64,000 nt of DNA, taken from assembly GCA_026390935.1 (NCBI GenBank), contig JAPLEZ010000153.1, positions 154,171 to 218,170 on the forward strand, in the 5' to 3' direction. Positions within the stretch are counted from its first letter, which is position 1; every line of letters starts with the position of its first letter. The notes under the pieces are model-generated. The model worked only from the letters and a program-made list of their open reading frames with translations. It did not search any database and was not told where the DNA came from. Positions 55,908 to 64,000 of the stretch are shown here, one piece after another. This stretch comes from Bacteroidota bacterium. GTDB taxonomy: Bacteria; Bacteroidota; Bacteroidia; Flavobacteriales_C; GCA-002722245. The position numbers and the translations under genes were made by a program.

Positions 55908-56688
55908 TTATTCTTCTCCTTCTGCGGTTGCTGCTTCTTCTTTCGCTTCTGCAGTAACTTCTACTTTTTCGTCGTCTTCATCTTTCTTAGATCCTTTGAT
56001 CGCTTTTCTTTCTTCTAGTCCTTCAGCAACTGCTGCGCAAACTACAGATAAAAAGATCAACAGATTTAGAACTGTCGTCATTTGCAGGGATTGCAAAGTC
56101 AACAACGTTTGGATCAGAGTTAGTATCAACGATACCGAAAGTAGGGATACCCAGTTTGTGAGCTTCCTGAACGGCAATGTTTTCTTTGTGAATATCAACG
56201 ATGAATAAAGCACCTGGAAGACGGCTCAAATCAGAGATAGATCCTAAGTTACGATCTAGTTTCTCTCTCATACGCATGATGCTCAATCTTTCTTTTTTCG
56301 ACATGTTATCGAAAGTGCCATCAGTAGCCATTTTATCAATAGCGCCCATTTTTTTAACCGCTTTTCTGATAGTAGCAAAGTTGGTTAACATACCACCTGG
56401 CCATCTTTCAGTAACGTAAGGCATACCTACAGCTTTAACTCTACCAGCAACGATTTCCTTAGCTTGTTTTTTAGTAGCAACAAAAAGGATTTTTTTCCCA
56501 GATTTTGCTATTTGTTTCAAAGCAGCAGAAGCTTCGTCGAGTTTGCCTATAGTTTTGTTCAAATCTATAATGTGGATTCCATTCTTCTCCATGAAGATGT
56601 ATGGAGCCATATTCGGATTCCATTTTCTAGTCAAATGCCCGAAGTGTACTCCTGCATCTAATAATTCTTTGTAAGTCGCCTTAGCCAT
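55908..56688 (-). pseudogene. rpsB: 30S ribosomal protein S2, interrupted by a frameshift (probable sequence error)
   Basis: From 56688 the frame reads a standard S2 (YKELLDAGVHFGHLTRKWNP, NDDSSKSVDLF), then leaves frame at a run of five A (56050-56054 on the plus strand) and stops at 56023 after an unrelated tail. The expected C-terminus (VVCAAVAEGLEERKAI and an acidic Glu/Ala tail) continues in another frame to 55908. Removing one base or adding two in the run restores one protein of about 260 residues. S2 is essential and no second copy is seen here, so an assembly or sequencing indel is more likely than a dead gene. Confidence 0.85.
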
Positions 56689-56718
56689 CGAAACAGTTTT
56701 ATTATTGGTTGTTGAATA

Positions 56719-57105
56719 TTAACGTTTACTAAATTGGAATCTCTTTCTTGCTTTCTTTTGACCTGGTTTCTTTCTCTCCACCTCTCTTTGGTCTCTTGTA
56801 AACAAGCCTTCTTTTTTCAAAGGAGCTCTTAATTCCGAATTGTATTCTTCCAATGCACGAGCCATACCCATACGGATAGCCTCAACTTGACCAGTGATTC
56901 CACCGCCAGCTACATTTACTTTGATATCGAATTTGCCTTCTAAATCAGCAATTTTCAATGCTTGGTTTAATTTATATTGAAGAATAGTGGTTGGGAAATA
57001 ATCCGCTGCATCTCTTTCGTTTACAGTGATCACTCCGCTTCCTTCTTGCATGTAAATCCTAGCTACAGAGGATTTTCTTCTTCCAATAGTATTGATAACT
57101 TCCAT
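56719..57105 (-). CDS. rpsI: 30S ribosomal protein S9
   Basis: 128 residues, normal length. GRRKSSVARI near the start, VAGGGITGQVEAIRMGMARAL in the centre and the basic tail ending RKRFQFSKR, which reaches the P-site tRNA. Five bases after rplM. Confidence 0.97.
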   Translation of the reverse strand: MEVINTIGRRKSSVARIYMQEGSGVITVNERDAADYFPTTILQYKLNQALKIADLEGKFDIKVNVAGGGITGQVEAIRMGMARALEEYNSELRAPLKKEGLFTRDQREVERKKPGQKKARKRFQFSKR

Positions 57106-57110
57106 GTGGA

Positions 57111-57566
57111 TTATTTAATTTCGTTGATATTGATTACTACCGGTTGTTGTGCTTCTTGCTTGTGCTCAGCACCAGCGTATACATATAGATTGGTGAACAA
57201 AGTGTTACCCAATTTGTTTTTAGGAAGCATGCCTTTTACCGCTTTTTCAATTAAAGCTGTTGGTCTTTTAGCGTGAACCTCTCTTGCAGAAAGAATTCTT
57301 TGTCCGCCTGGGTACCCTGTGTAACGGATATAGTCTTTTTCATCCCATTTTGCACCACTCAACTCAACTTTCGCTGCATTGATTACAATTACGTTGTCTC
57401 CACAGTCAACGTGAGGAGTGTAATTTGTTTTGTGTTTTCCACGGATCATTTTGGCTACTTGTGAAGCCAATCTTCCTAGGTTCTGTCCGTCAGCATCTAC
57501 TACTACCCACTGCTTTCTAGCAGTTTTGCTGTTCGCTGAAATTGTTCTGTAACTTAATGTATCCAC
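57111..57566 (-). CDS. rplM: 50S ribosomal protein L13
   Basis: 151 residues. Contains WVVVDADGQNLGRLAS, the GDNVIVINAAKVELSG core and AVKGMLPKNKLG. The N-terminus MDTLSYRTISAN is the form used in Bacteroidota. First gene of rplM-rpsI-rpsB-tsf, with a consensus promoter 50 bases upstream. Confidence 0.97.
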   Translation of the reverse strand: MDTLSYRTISANSKTARKQWVVVDADGQNLGRLASQVAKMIRGKHKTNYTPHVDCGDNVIVINAAKVELSGAKWDEKDYIRYTGYPGGQRILSAREVHAKRPTALIEKAVKGMLPKNKLGNTLFTNLYVYAGAEHKQEAQQPVVININEIK

Positions 57567-57615
57567 GTGACTAATTTTTAATTTATATCGTCTCTCCCAA
57601 GGGGAAAACGGGCGA

Positions 57616-57647
57616 CAAAAATAGAATTAAAAATCAAACTCGGCAAA
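57616..57647 (-). promoter_or_regulatory. Promoter of the rplM-rpsI-rpsB-tsf operon
   Basis: On the minus strand TTTG (57647-57644), exactly 20 bases, then TATTTTTG (57623-57616): full consensus match. Leader of about 45 bases to rplM. Confidence 0.72.
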
Positions 57648-57761
57648 TTATCAACAGATTTTTTTTAATAAAAATGAGAAGTCCAGTATTTTAGGTGGAA
57701 CTTTGCCCTTTTTTCGGGAATTCTCATTTGTCTTTTTACTTTTACTCTTTCACCCATATAT

Positions 57762-59306
57762 ATGACGAAGCAAAAATTTCAGGATCTTAAAGATAAAAAT
57801 CTTCTGGCCGAAGAAGGTGGTGGCAAAAAAAGAATTGATGCCCAGCACCAAAAAGGAAAATTAACCGCCAGGGAAAGGGTGGAGTTTTTACTGGACAAAG
57901 GCACTTTTCAAGAGATTGGAAAATTTGTGACGCATCGTTCCACTGATTTTGGCTTGAGCGATCAAAAGTTTTTGGGAGATGGAGTGGTAACAGGATATGG
58001 TTTGGTAAATGGTCGGTTGGTGTATGTGTTTTCTCAAGATTTCACGGTGATGGGCGGCTCTTTGGGGGAAGCTTATGCGGAGAAGATTTGTAAAATCATG
58101 GATCTGGCGATGCAAAACGGTGCTCCGGTGATCGGTTTGAATGATTCAGGCGGTGCACGTATTCAGGAAGGTGTGGTTTCTCTCGCTGGTTATGCAGATA
58201 TTTTTTATAGAAATACCATGGCTTCGGGCGTAGTTCCGCAGTTATCGGCTATTATGGGTCCATGCGCTGGCGGCGCTGTATATTCTCCGGCATTGACCGA
58301 TTTTGTGACAATGGTGGAAGGCACTTCTTATATGTTTGTTACCGGCCCTAATGTGGTGAAGACCGTTACGCATGAACAGGTGACTTCAGAAGAATTAGGC
58401 GGAGCAGAAGCTCATGCTTCTAAATCAGGAGTAACGCATTTTACTTGTGCTTCTGATCCCGAATGTATAGAACTTATCAAAAAACAACTTTCTTATTTAC
58501 CACAAAATTGCGAGGAACAGGCTCCGGCTCTACCTTATGAAATGAGCAATGAGAAAAGAACCGCGCTGGATAGCATTATTCCCGATAATGCTTTGCAGCC
58601 TTACGATATGAAGGCGGTCATTGCCAATATCGCTGATAAGGACAGCTTTTTAGAAGTACATAAAGATTTTGCTCAAAATATTATTGTTGGTTTTGCGCGT
58701 TTGGGTGGAAAATCCATTGGTGTGGTGGCCAACAATCCTGGTCATTTAGCAGGAGTACTGGATATTGATTCTTCTACCAAAGGCGGACGATTTGTTCGTT
58801 TTTGTGATTCATTCAACATTCCTTTGGTAGTGCTGGTGGATGTTCCTGGATTTTTACCGGGAACAGATCAGGAGTGGAATGGCATTATTTCCAATGGAGC
58901 TAAATTGTTGTATGCTTTCTGCGAAGCTACAGTTCCGAGAATTACTGTGATTACTCGTAAAGCTTATGGTGGTGCTTACGATGTGATGAACTCCAAACAC
59001 ATCGGTGCCGATTTGAATTTTGCATGGCCATCTGCTGAAATTGCAGTGATGGGCGCTAAAGGTGCAGCGGAAATCATTTTCAAAAGTGAAATTTCAGCGG
59101 CTAAAAACCCTGAGGATAAATGGAAGGAAAAAGAAAAGGAATACATTGATAAGTTTGCCAATCCTTACATTGCAGCTGAACGTGGTTATGTGGATGAAGT
59201 GATTATGCCTTCGGATACCCGCGAGAAATTGATGATAGGATTAGAAATGCTGAAAAATAAAGTGGCAAAATTGCCAAGAAAAAAACACGGAAATATACCT
59301 TTATAA
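57762..59306 (+). CDS. Acyl-CoA carboxylase carboxyltransferase (beta) subunit
   Basis: 514 residues, the length of propionyl-CoA/methylmalonyl-CoA carboxyltransferase subunits. The crotonase-like halves are visible: [12 protein letters not shown] with [13 protein letters not shown] in the first, and [19 protein letters not shown] with [12 protein letters not shown] in the second. It transfers CO2 from carboxybiotin to an acyl-CoA, most likely propionyl-CoA. The biotin carboxylase/carrier subunit is not nearby. Upstream, 57671-57680 and 57721-57730 form a 9-bp inverted repeat in the region shared with the rplM promoter. Confidence 0.92.
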   Translation: MTKQKFQDLKDKNLLAEEGGGKKRIDAQHQKGKLTARERVEFLLDKGTFQEIGKFVTHRSTDFGLSDQKFLGDGVVTGYGLVNGRLVYVFSQDFTVMGGSLGEAYAEKICKIMDLAMQNGAPVIGLNDSGGARIQEGVVSLAGYADIFYRNTMASGVVPQLSAIMGPCAGGAVYSPALTDFVTMVEGTSYMFVTGPNVVKTVTHEQVTSEELGGAEAHASKSGVTHFTCASDPECIELIKKQLSYLPQNCEEQAPALPYEMSNEKRTALDSIIPDNALQPYDMKAVIANIADKDSFLEVHKDFAQNIIVGFARLGGKSIGVVANNPGHLAGVLDIDSSTKGGRFVRFCDSFNIPLVVLVDVPGFLPGTDQEWNGIISNGAKLLYAFCEATVPRITVITRKAYGGAYDVMNSKHIGADLNFAWPSAEIAVMGAKGAAEIIFKSEISAAKNPEDKWKEKEKEYIDKFANPYIAAERGYVDEVIMPSDTREKLMIGLEMLKNKVAKLPRKKHGNIPL

Positions 59307-59310
59307 AATA

Positions 59311-59384
59311 GTTCAAAGTTCACTGTTTAAGGATCAAAGTTCTAGATCTTACAAACATTGAACATTGAACTTTAAACATTGAAC
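59311..59384. repeat. GTTCAATGTT-type repeat, inverted pair upstream of purD
   Basis: The right arm 59354-59384 is the reverse complement of the repeat at 54972-55002 (29/31). The left arm 59311-59341 is a more diverged copy in the other direction (24 of 31 positions), so the pair can fold into a hairpin that ends 8 bases before the purD start. Confidence 0.7.
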
Positions 59385-59392
59385 TAAAAAAT

Positions 59393-60670
59393 ATGAATAT
59401 ACTGATATTGGGCGCAGGCGGAAGAGAACACGCCTTTAGCTGGAAAATTGCACAAAGCAAAAAATTGACAAAATTATTTATAGCACCGGGAAATGCCGGA
59501 ACAGCGCAAGTTGGAACCAATGTTGCTATTGCAGCCGACGATTTTCCTGCTATTAAAAATCTGGTGTTGAAGGAAAATATTTCATTGGTAATTGTTGGTC
59601 CTGAAGATCCTTTGGTAAAAGGTGTTCATGATTTTTTTCTTGCCGATGAACAATTAAGAAATGTGCCTGTTATTGGTCCGAAAAAAGACGGTGCTCAATT
59701 GGAAGGCAGCAAGGAATTCTCTAAAAAATTTATGATCAAGCATGGCATTCCAACTGCGGCATACGCTTCATTTACTAAAGAGCAATTGCAGGAAGGATTG
59801 AAATATCTGGAAACCGTAAAACCTCCTTATGTATTAAAAGCTGACGGACTCGCTGCCGGAAAAGGAGTAGTGATTCTCGATAATGTGAAAGATGCTCAAA
59901 AAGAATTGACGGATATGCTCGCACACGCCAAGTTCGGACAAGCGAGCAGCAAAGTGGTGATAGAGCAATTTTTAAAAGGAATAGAATTGTCGGTTTTCGT
60001 TTTGACGGATGGAATTAGTTATAAAATTCTTCCTGAAGCAAAAGACTACAAAAGAATATTTGCTGGTGATAAGGGACCAAATACAGGTGGAATGGGGGCG
60101 GTATCTCCTGTGCCTTTTGCTACGGGTGAATTTCTAAGAAAAGTAGAAGAAAGAGTGGTGAAGCCTACCATAGCTGGACTCAAAAATGAAGGTATTGATT
60201 ATAAAGGATTTATTTTCATCGGACTCATGAATGACGCTGGTGATCCCCAAGTGATCGAATACAACGCGAGAATGGGTGATCCCGAAACGGAGGTTGTAAT
60301 TCCTAGAATTAAATCTGATTTTTTAGAGTTGTTAGAAGCTGTTGGCAAAGGAAAGTTATCTGAAGCTACTATTGAAATTGATGATCGTACTTGTGCAACA
60401 GTAATGCTCGTTTCAGGAGGTTATCCAGGAGAATATGAAAAAGGAAAAGAAATCATTGGTCTTAATCCAGTAATTGAAGGAAGCATTATTTTTCATGCTG
60501 GAACAAAGCAATCTGGCGAGAAGATTTTAACAGATGGCGGTCGTGTATTAGCCATTTCATCTTATGGTAAGGATATTTCTGAAGCTACATCTAAGAGTTT
60601 TGATCTTGGTAGAAGAATTGAATTTATTGGAAAGCATTATAGAATTGATATAGGAGATGATTTGAAGTAA
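59393..60670 (+). CDS. purD: Phosphoribosylamine-glycine ligase
   Basis: 425 residues. N-terminal ILGAGGREHAFSWKI, GPEDPLVKGV, ATP-grasp core (VLKADGLAAGKGVV, YNARMGDPETEVV) and the C-terminal domain ending with the LGRRIEFIG helix. It makes GAR, the second step of purine synthesis. Single gene, followed by a terminator. Confidence 0.97.
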   Translation: MNILILGAGGREHAFSWKIAQSKKLTKLFIAPGNAGTAQVGTNVAIAADDFPAIKNLVLKENISLVIVGPEDPLVKGVHDFFLADEQLRNVPVIGPKKDGAQLEGSKEFSKKFMIKHGIPTAAYASFTKEQLQEGLKYLETVKPPYVLKADGLAAGKGVVILDNVKDAQKELTDMLAHAKFGQASSKVVIEQFLKGIELSVFVLTDGISYKILPEAKDYKRIFAGDKGPNTGGMGAVSPVPFATGEFLRKVEERVVKPTIAGLKNEGIDYKGFIFIGLMNDAGDPQVIEYNARMGDPETEVVIPRIKSDFLELLEAVGKGKLSEATIEIDDRTCATVMLVSGGYPGEYEKGKEIIGLNPVIEGSIIFHAGTKQSGEKILTDGGRVLAISSYGKDISEATSKSFDLGRRIEFIGKHYRIDIGDDLK

Positions 60671-60679
60671 TAGCAAAAC

Positions 60680-60710
60680 AAAAACCTTCGCGATTCCCGA
60701 AGGTTTTTAT
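60680..60710. terminator. Terminator after purD
   Basis: Arms AAAACCTTCG and CGAAGGTTTT with a short loop; A- and T-runs on both sides make it usable in both directions, including for the minus-strand gene that ends at 60734. Confidence 0.85.
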
Positions 60711-60733
60711 TTATAATTAAGTTTTCTCCGTAT

Positions 60734-61204
60734 TTATCTTTGCCTTTTTTTCATTTTTCGAATTCTCTCTTTTTTCAGTAATTCTGAGGCCTTATCAAAA
60801 GCTAAACAACAAATATTTCCTGAAGGTTCTTCTTCTTGCATTTGATAAGCATTGATAAAATTGTAATACGCTACAATTGCCTTTGGTTCATTTTTCGCAT
60901 CAAGTAAAACTTGATATGCTTTGTTGCGAAGGCCTTCTCTGAAAATATCATCAACATATTCTCGAAGTTTTTTATCTGAAACACTTATTTCTTTATCTAA
61001 TTTCTGCCAATATGCTTTTCTTTTTTCTTTAGAATCATCTTCATCCATAAGGTTTCTTTTAATTCCTTGTTTCCATGCAGAATAATCTTCTTGTTTACTG
61101 CAAGGAAAAGCCATAGTTGAATTTCCATTTTTGTCTCTTGGATATAGCCATATTTCGCCTTTAAGAGATTTCTTTGTTTTTCTTGGCAATCTGAAATTTT
61201 TCAT
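60734..61204 (-). CDS. Hypothetical protein in an operon with a toxin-antitoxin pair
   Basis: 156 residues, strongly charged (Lys/Arg/Glu/Asp), no signal or membrane segment. It contains GEIWLYPRDKNGN and, near the end, GNICCLAFDKASELLKKERIRKMKKRQR. I recognise no family. The start lies 9 bases after the antitoxin stop, which suggests co-transcription. It could be a third component of the module or a passenger. Confidence 0.6.
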   Translation of the reverse strand: MKNFRLPRKTKKSLKGEIWLYPRDKNGNSTMAFPCSKQEDYSAWKQGIKRNLMDEDDSKEKRKAYWQKLDKEISVSDKKLREYVDDIFREGLRNKAYQVLLDAKNEPKAIVAYYNFINAYQMQEEEPSGNICCLAFDKASELLKKERIRKMKKRQR

Positions 61205-61213
61205 AATATCATT

Positions 61214-61537
61214 CTATGCGATTTTTACTGTCCCTCCATCCATTTCTAACTGAAATTTTATTTTTGCCTTCAGCGCGCTAAATACTTTTACAATGGTAGA
61301 TAAGGTGACATTTCCTGTGTGTTTTTCCAGACGAGAAATTTGCGCTTTTTGAACACCAATTAATTTGCCCAGTTCTTCCTGTGTGAGATTCCTTTCTTCC
61401 CGTGCTTTTTTGATTAACTCGCCAATGATGTCCATTTGCAATTCATATTCATAAGTGTCTCGGTCGTCGTTCCCTTTTATACCAATGACTTCATCTTTGA
61501 TTTCGTCAAGACTGTATTTTTTCAGTTTTTTTGCCAT
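61214..61537 (-). CDS. HigA-like antitoxin with XRE helix-turn-helix
   Basis: 107 residues from the ATG at 61537; an in-frame TTG at 61543 overlapping the toxin stop is an alternative. The HTH is visible as NLTQEELGKLIGVQKAQISRLEK. In HigBA-type pairs this protein binds the toxin and represses the operon. The near-palindrome at 61892-61911 is the likely operator. Confidence 0.85.
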   Translation of the reverse strand: MAKKLKKYSLDEIKDEVIGIKGNDDRDTYEYELQMDIIGELIKKAREERNLTQEELGKLIGVQKAQISRLEKHTGNVTLSTIVKVFSALKAKIKFQLEMDGGTVKIA

Positions 61538-61539
61538 AT

Positions 61540-61875
61540 TCAATATTGTTGAAAATATAATTTCATGATCTGTTTTGCTTTCTCAATCTCATTTTTCGGC
61601 ACTTTGTCCACTTTTTTAATAAAGCCGCGAGCACATATTACCAATGTATTTTTTGCTTTCCTTTTGTCCCAGAATGCAAGTAAGCGATATTGCAGTTTTA
61701 TTGATTCGCATCTGAATTCCCATATATCATCGTCTATTTTCTTAAATACTTTGGGGTCATTCAGGAATTGTGCTTTGTCAATATTATAAAGCAATTTGGT
61801 TTTGGCTTTTGGTTCAATGGATAAAATAAAATCACGAGCTTGTTCAAGGAACTCCACCTCAAATTTTTTAAGCAT
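61540..61875 (-). CDS. HigB-like RelE/ParE-family toxin (Gp49-like)
   Basis: 111 residues of the phage-derived Gp49-like/HigB family: FLEQARDFILSIEPKAKTKLLYNI at the N-terminus and DIWEFRCESIKLQYRLLAFWDKRK, the beta-sheet with the basic residues of the mRNA-cleaving site, then ICARGFIKKVDKVPKNEIEKAKQ. Such toxins cut mRNA on the ribosome. The toxin gene precedes the antitoxin gene, as is usual for higBA. Confidence 0.86.
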   Translation of the reverse strand: MLKKFEVEFLEQARDFILSIEPKAKTKLLYNIDKAQFLNDPKVFKKIDDDIWEFRCESIKLQYRLLAFWDKRKAKNTLVICARGFIKKVDKVPKNEIEKAKQIMKLYFQQY

Positions 61876-61877
61876 AG

Positions 61878-61911
61878 TAAAGATAAATATAAGTTTCGTT
61901 ATAGCGAAACT
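61878..61911 (-). promoter_or_regulatory. Promoter and operator of the HigBA-type operon
   Basis: A 20-base near-palindrome (61892-61911, arms AGTTTCG and CGAAACT) overlaps the -33 part of a promoter: minus-strand TTTC (61909-61906), 20 bases, TATCTTTA (61885-61878). The toxin ATG lies two bases after the -7 box, so the mRNA may be almost leaderless. Confidence 0.6.
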
Positions 61912-62028
61912 ACGGATTGGACATTTTGTTTAGTTGGCGTAAAACTATAAAATCATTTAGAAAGCTAAAAGTGTTTGCAAAAGATATAGCTATGTTGTAA
62001 ACAGCTGAGCGTTTCAGAAATTATGAAA

Positions 62029-62063
62029 AACAAAAAAACCCTTCGGAATTCCGAAGGGTTTTT
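62029..62063 (-). terminator. Terminator after the small DUF6341-like gene
   Basis: Arms AAAACCCTTCGGAATT and AATTCCGAAGGGTTTT form a long uninterrupted stem with flanking A/T runs; it follows the minus-strand gene ending at 62082. Confidence 0.85.
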
Positions 62064-62081
62064 ACTTTATATCAAGTCTTA

Positions 62082-62252
62082 TTATTTTTTTCCTGCTTTT
62101 GCGTCTTTAGCCAATACGTTTAACCAGTATAGGAAAAGTATTGACATGATTCCGATAAATCCCCAGTTCGCGATATCTCCAAGTGGTGGAAGAAATTCAA
62201 ATGTTGCGTAGAAGATAGATTTAATGCCGTAAAAGAATGAATTCATCGTCAT
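62082..62252 (-). CDS. Small single-pass membrane protein (DUF6341-like)
   Basis: 56 residues: an N-terminal amphipathic stretch (MTMNSFFYGIKSIFYATFEF), one membrane helix (about 28-46, GFIGIMSILFLYWLNVLA) and a Lys-rich tail ending GKK. This resembles the small DUF6341 family, whose genes in flavobacteria lie beside DUF6427 genes, as here. ATG at 62252 or 62246. Function unknown. Confidence 0.7.
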   Translation of the reverse strand: MTMNSFFYGIKSIFYATFEFLPPLGDIANWGFIGIMSILFLYWLNVLAKDAKAGKK

Positions 62253-62371
62253 ATCAAAAAGTTTATGGGCTAAAGGTAAAAATTCTATTGAAAAGAAAAA
62301 AGGTAAATTTTAAATGCTAATATTTTCTCCTTTTGGCTGTCGACTTTTAACTTTTCACTTACTTTAGCAAC

Positions 62372-63328
62372 ATGTTTCTTAAGATTCTAAAAAACAATAG
62401 TCTTCTATCTTATATCATATTTGCTGTTTTGGTGATTGGCTTTGGCTTCAATGCTTTTTTGTTGCCTTTGCAAGACAATTTTTTTGCCTTTAGTGATCTT
62501 GGTTTTTTCGCCTTCCATAACGAAATACTGATGCGAATTTTGTTTTTAAGCATCTGGCTGCTATCGGCATTTTGGATGAATAGAATAGTAACCTTGTATA
62601 AGTTGATGGACGCAAAAGGAGGGACGCTTATTTTTCTCTTTGCCTTACTCAGTTTTTCTTTTTGGAGTGATTACATCAGTTTGGATCTTCAAGTAGGGTT
62701 GCTGTTTTTACTTTTTTGTGTAGATCAGTTTTTTGCGATTTATCAGTCCCAGGGCAAACTGTACCAATCCCTTAATTTGGGTTTGCTGTTCGGAATTGCT
62801 GTGTATTTTTATTTCCCACTGATTATTCTGCTTCCATGGTTGTTCATGGCTTTGGGCATAGTGAAGTCGTTTCAATGGCGCGATATTATACTTCCTTTGT
62901 TGGGTGCTTTGCTGCCTTTTTATTTGTATTCTGTTTTTCAGTTTTTTACAGATGGGACTAATATTTTGCTGACCAAGAAACTCATTGATGTTGATGTGAA
63001 CATGATGTCAGTGCTTTTTAAGGAAATTGAATTCAAGCCTTATTGGGCCTTGGCGATATTTTTTCTATTGTTGACGCTGGCTTATTCATATAGGGTGATG
63101 GATAAGCTGACAGTGAAAATCAGGATGTTTTATTCTATTCTCATTTGGTTTAGTCTATTCAGTATTGCGCTTTTGTTTTTCACCAAAGGCCATTATTCCG
63201 AAACAGTTTTTCTACTGTTACCCATGGTTTTTTTAGGGGCTAATTATCTCAATGCAGTGAAACAGAGATGGATATTTGATTTCGGTATCCTCTTCTATAT
63301 TTTTCTTTTGATTTACACAAGGATATAA
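62372..63328 (+). CDS. DUF6427-like polytopic membrane protein
   Basis: 318 residues with nine or so membrane segments; it starts FLKILKNNSLLSYIIFAVLVIGF and has the central YQSQGKLYQSLNLGLLFGIAVYFYFPLIILLPWLF. This fits the DUF6427 family, found in Bacteroidota next to DUF6341-like genes. No function is known. Divergent from the small gene across a 119-base gap. Terminator follows. Confidence 0.75.
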   Translation: MFLKILKNNSLLSYIIFAVLVIGFGFNAFLLPLQDNFFAFSDLGFFAFHNEILMRILFLSIWLLSAFWMNRIVTLYKLMDAKGGTLIFLFALLSFSFWSDYISLDLQVGLLFLLFCVDQFFAIYQSQGKLYQSLNLGLLFGIAVYFYFPLIILLPWLFMALGIVKSFQWRDIILPLLGALLPFYLYSVFQFFTDGTNILLTKKLIDVDVNMMSVLFKEIEFKPYWALAIFFLLLTLAYSYRVMDKLTVKIRMFYSILIWFSLFSIALLFFTKGHYSETVFLLLPMVFLGANYLNAVKQRWIFDFGILFYIFLLIYTRI

Positions 63329-63365
63329 AAAAACTCCCTTCCGTTACCGAAAGGGAGTTTTCATT
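63328..63365. terminator. Bidirectional terminator between DUF6427 gene and groL
   Basis: Arms AAAAAACTCCCTTCCGT and the GAAAGGGAGTTTTC counterpart pair (CTCCCTTTC-type stem) around a small loop between two convergent genes. Confidence 0.8.
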
Positions 63366-63381
63366 TATAATGGATTTGATA

Positions 63382-64000
63382 TTACATCATTCCGCCCATG
63401 CCACCCGGCATTCCGCCTGGCATTCCACCACCTGCACCTTTTTCTTCAGGGATTTCAGCAAGTACGCATTCGGTTGTCAATAACATAGAAGCGATAGATG
63501 CTGCGTTTTCCAAAGCAACTCTTGATACTTTAGTTGGATCGATAACACCAGCTTTAATCATATCTTCATATTTATCAGTTCTAGCATTGTAACCGAAATC
63601 GCCTTTTCCTTCTTTCACAGCGTTTACCACTACAGAACCTTCGCCACCAGCATTGGCAACAATTTGACGTAACGGCTCTTCTAAAGCTCTGCGGATGATT
63701 TGGATACCAGTTTGCTCATCAGCATTGGCACCTTTCAGGTTGGCCAAAGCGCTAACGGCTCTGATGTATGCAACACCACCACCTGGAACAATTCCTTCTT
63801 CTACAGCAGCTCTTGTTGCGTGCAATGCATCGTCAACTCTGTCTTTTTTCTCTTTCATCTCTACTTCAGTAGCAGCACCCACATAAAGAACAGCAACACC
63901 ACCAGCTAATTTAGCCAAACGCTCTTGCAATTTTTCTTTATCGTAATCAGAAGTTGTGCTTTCAATTTGTGATTTGATTTGAGCTACTCTTCCTTTGATG
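63382..64000 (-). CDS. groL: Chaperonin GroEL, C-terminal part (gene runs out of the window)
   Basis: The visible 205 residues are the end of Gro[14 protein letters not shown] (continuing upstream, beyond the window edge at base 64000), [36 protein letters not shown], the equatorial [12 protein letters not shown] and the Gly/Met-rich tail [15 protein letters not shown]. It folds proteins in a double-ring chamber with GroES. The 5' part, and groS, lie outside the window to the right. Confidence 0.97.
   Translation of the reverse strand, partial: IKGRVAQIKSQIESTTSDYDKEKLQERLAKLAGGVAVLYVGAATEVEMKEKKDRVDDALHATRAAVEEGIVPGGGVAYIRAVSALANLKGANADEQTGIQIIRRALEEPLRQIVANAGGEGSVVVNAVKEGKGDFGYNARTDKYEDMIKAGVIDPTKVSRVALENAASIASMLLTTECVLAEIPEEKGAGGGMPGGMPGGMGGMM

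Overview
The window is a 64-kb piece of a Bacteroidota chromosome, most likely a flavobacteria-like lineage. The evidence is a complete alternative complex III operon followed by cytochrome oxidase genes, the type IX secretion translocon gene sprA in the order ruvA-sprA-gcvH-vanZ, a DUF6341/DUF6427-type gene pair, AT-rich genes, and several promoters of the Bacteroidota form (TTTG, about 20 bases, TAnnTTTG). There are no rRNA genes, prophages, CRISPR arrays or recognisable insertion sequences. Most of the window is core chromosome, with small accessory items: one toxin-antitoxin operon, palindromic intergenic repeats and a few small hypothetical genes.

Layout. 1-5.8 kb: the 3' part of a cluster that encodes a solute-binding protein fused to an OmpA peptidoglycan-binding domain, an ABC permease, an ABC ATPase and a CbbX-type AAA ATPase, followed by a membrane glycosyltransferase. 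6-10.6 kb: rimP-nusA-infB. 10.7-11.2 kb: a SPOR-domain protein. 11.5-23.2 kb: actABCDEF-coxB-coxA, a respiratory module that moves electrons from menaquinol to oxygen. 23.3-30.7 kb: ruvB, queG, a MetF-like gene, a 67-codon gene with a very strong ribosome binding site, a thioredoxin, a sirtuin, malic enzyme and ruvA. 30.7-39.4 kb: sprA, gcvH, a VanZ-like gene and a lipoprotein. 39.4-52.5 kb: mgtE, rsmA, an S41 protease, a secreted family of unknown function, a HAD protein, a DUF4286 protein, a TPR protein, serS, ruvC, a flippase/LPG-synthase-like membrane protein, a glycosyltransferase and a DUF3127 protein with an SSB-like tail. 52.6-53.6 kb: two tRNA-Leu genes and a lipoprotein-type glutathione peroxidase. 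53.7-57.6 kb (minus strand): rplM-rpsI-rpsB-tsf-pyrH-frr, with rpsB carrying a frameshift. 57.7-64 kb: a carboxyltransferase, purD, a HigBA-type operon with a third gene, the two small-family membrane genes, and the 3' end of groL.

The most unusual observation is a leader of about 100 bases that occurs twice, in front of the unrelated genes gcvH and glutathione peroxidase. In both copies it carries two very short reading frames, the second beginning Met-Gly-Ile-Pro-Tyr with synonymous differences. The spacing is kept to within one base, and the first frame can pair with the start codon of the second. This looks like an undescribed attenuator-like regulatory leader. Other leads are the OmpA-fused binding protein/ABC/AAA cluster, a perfect 36-bp inverted repeat after infB, three further palindromic elements, a probable leaderless mgtE, and the rpsB frameshift, which is probably a sequence error.
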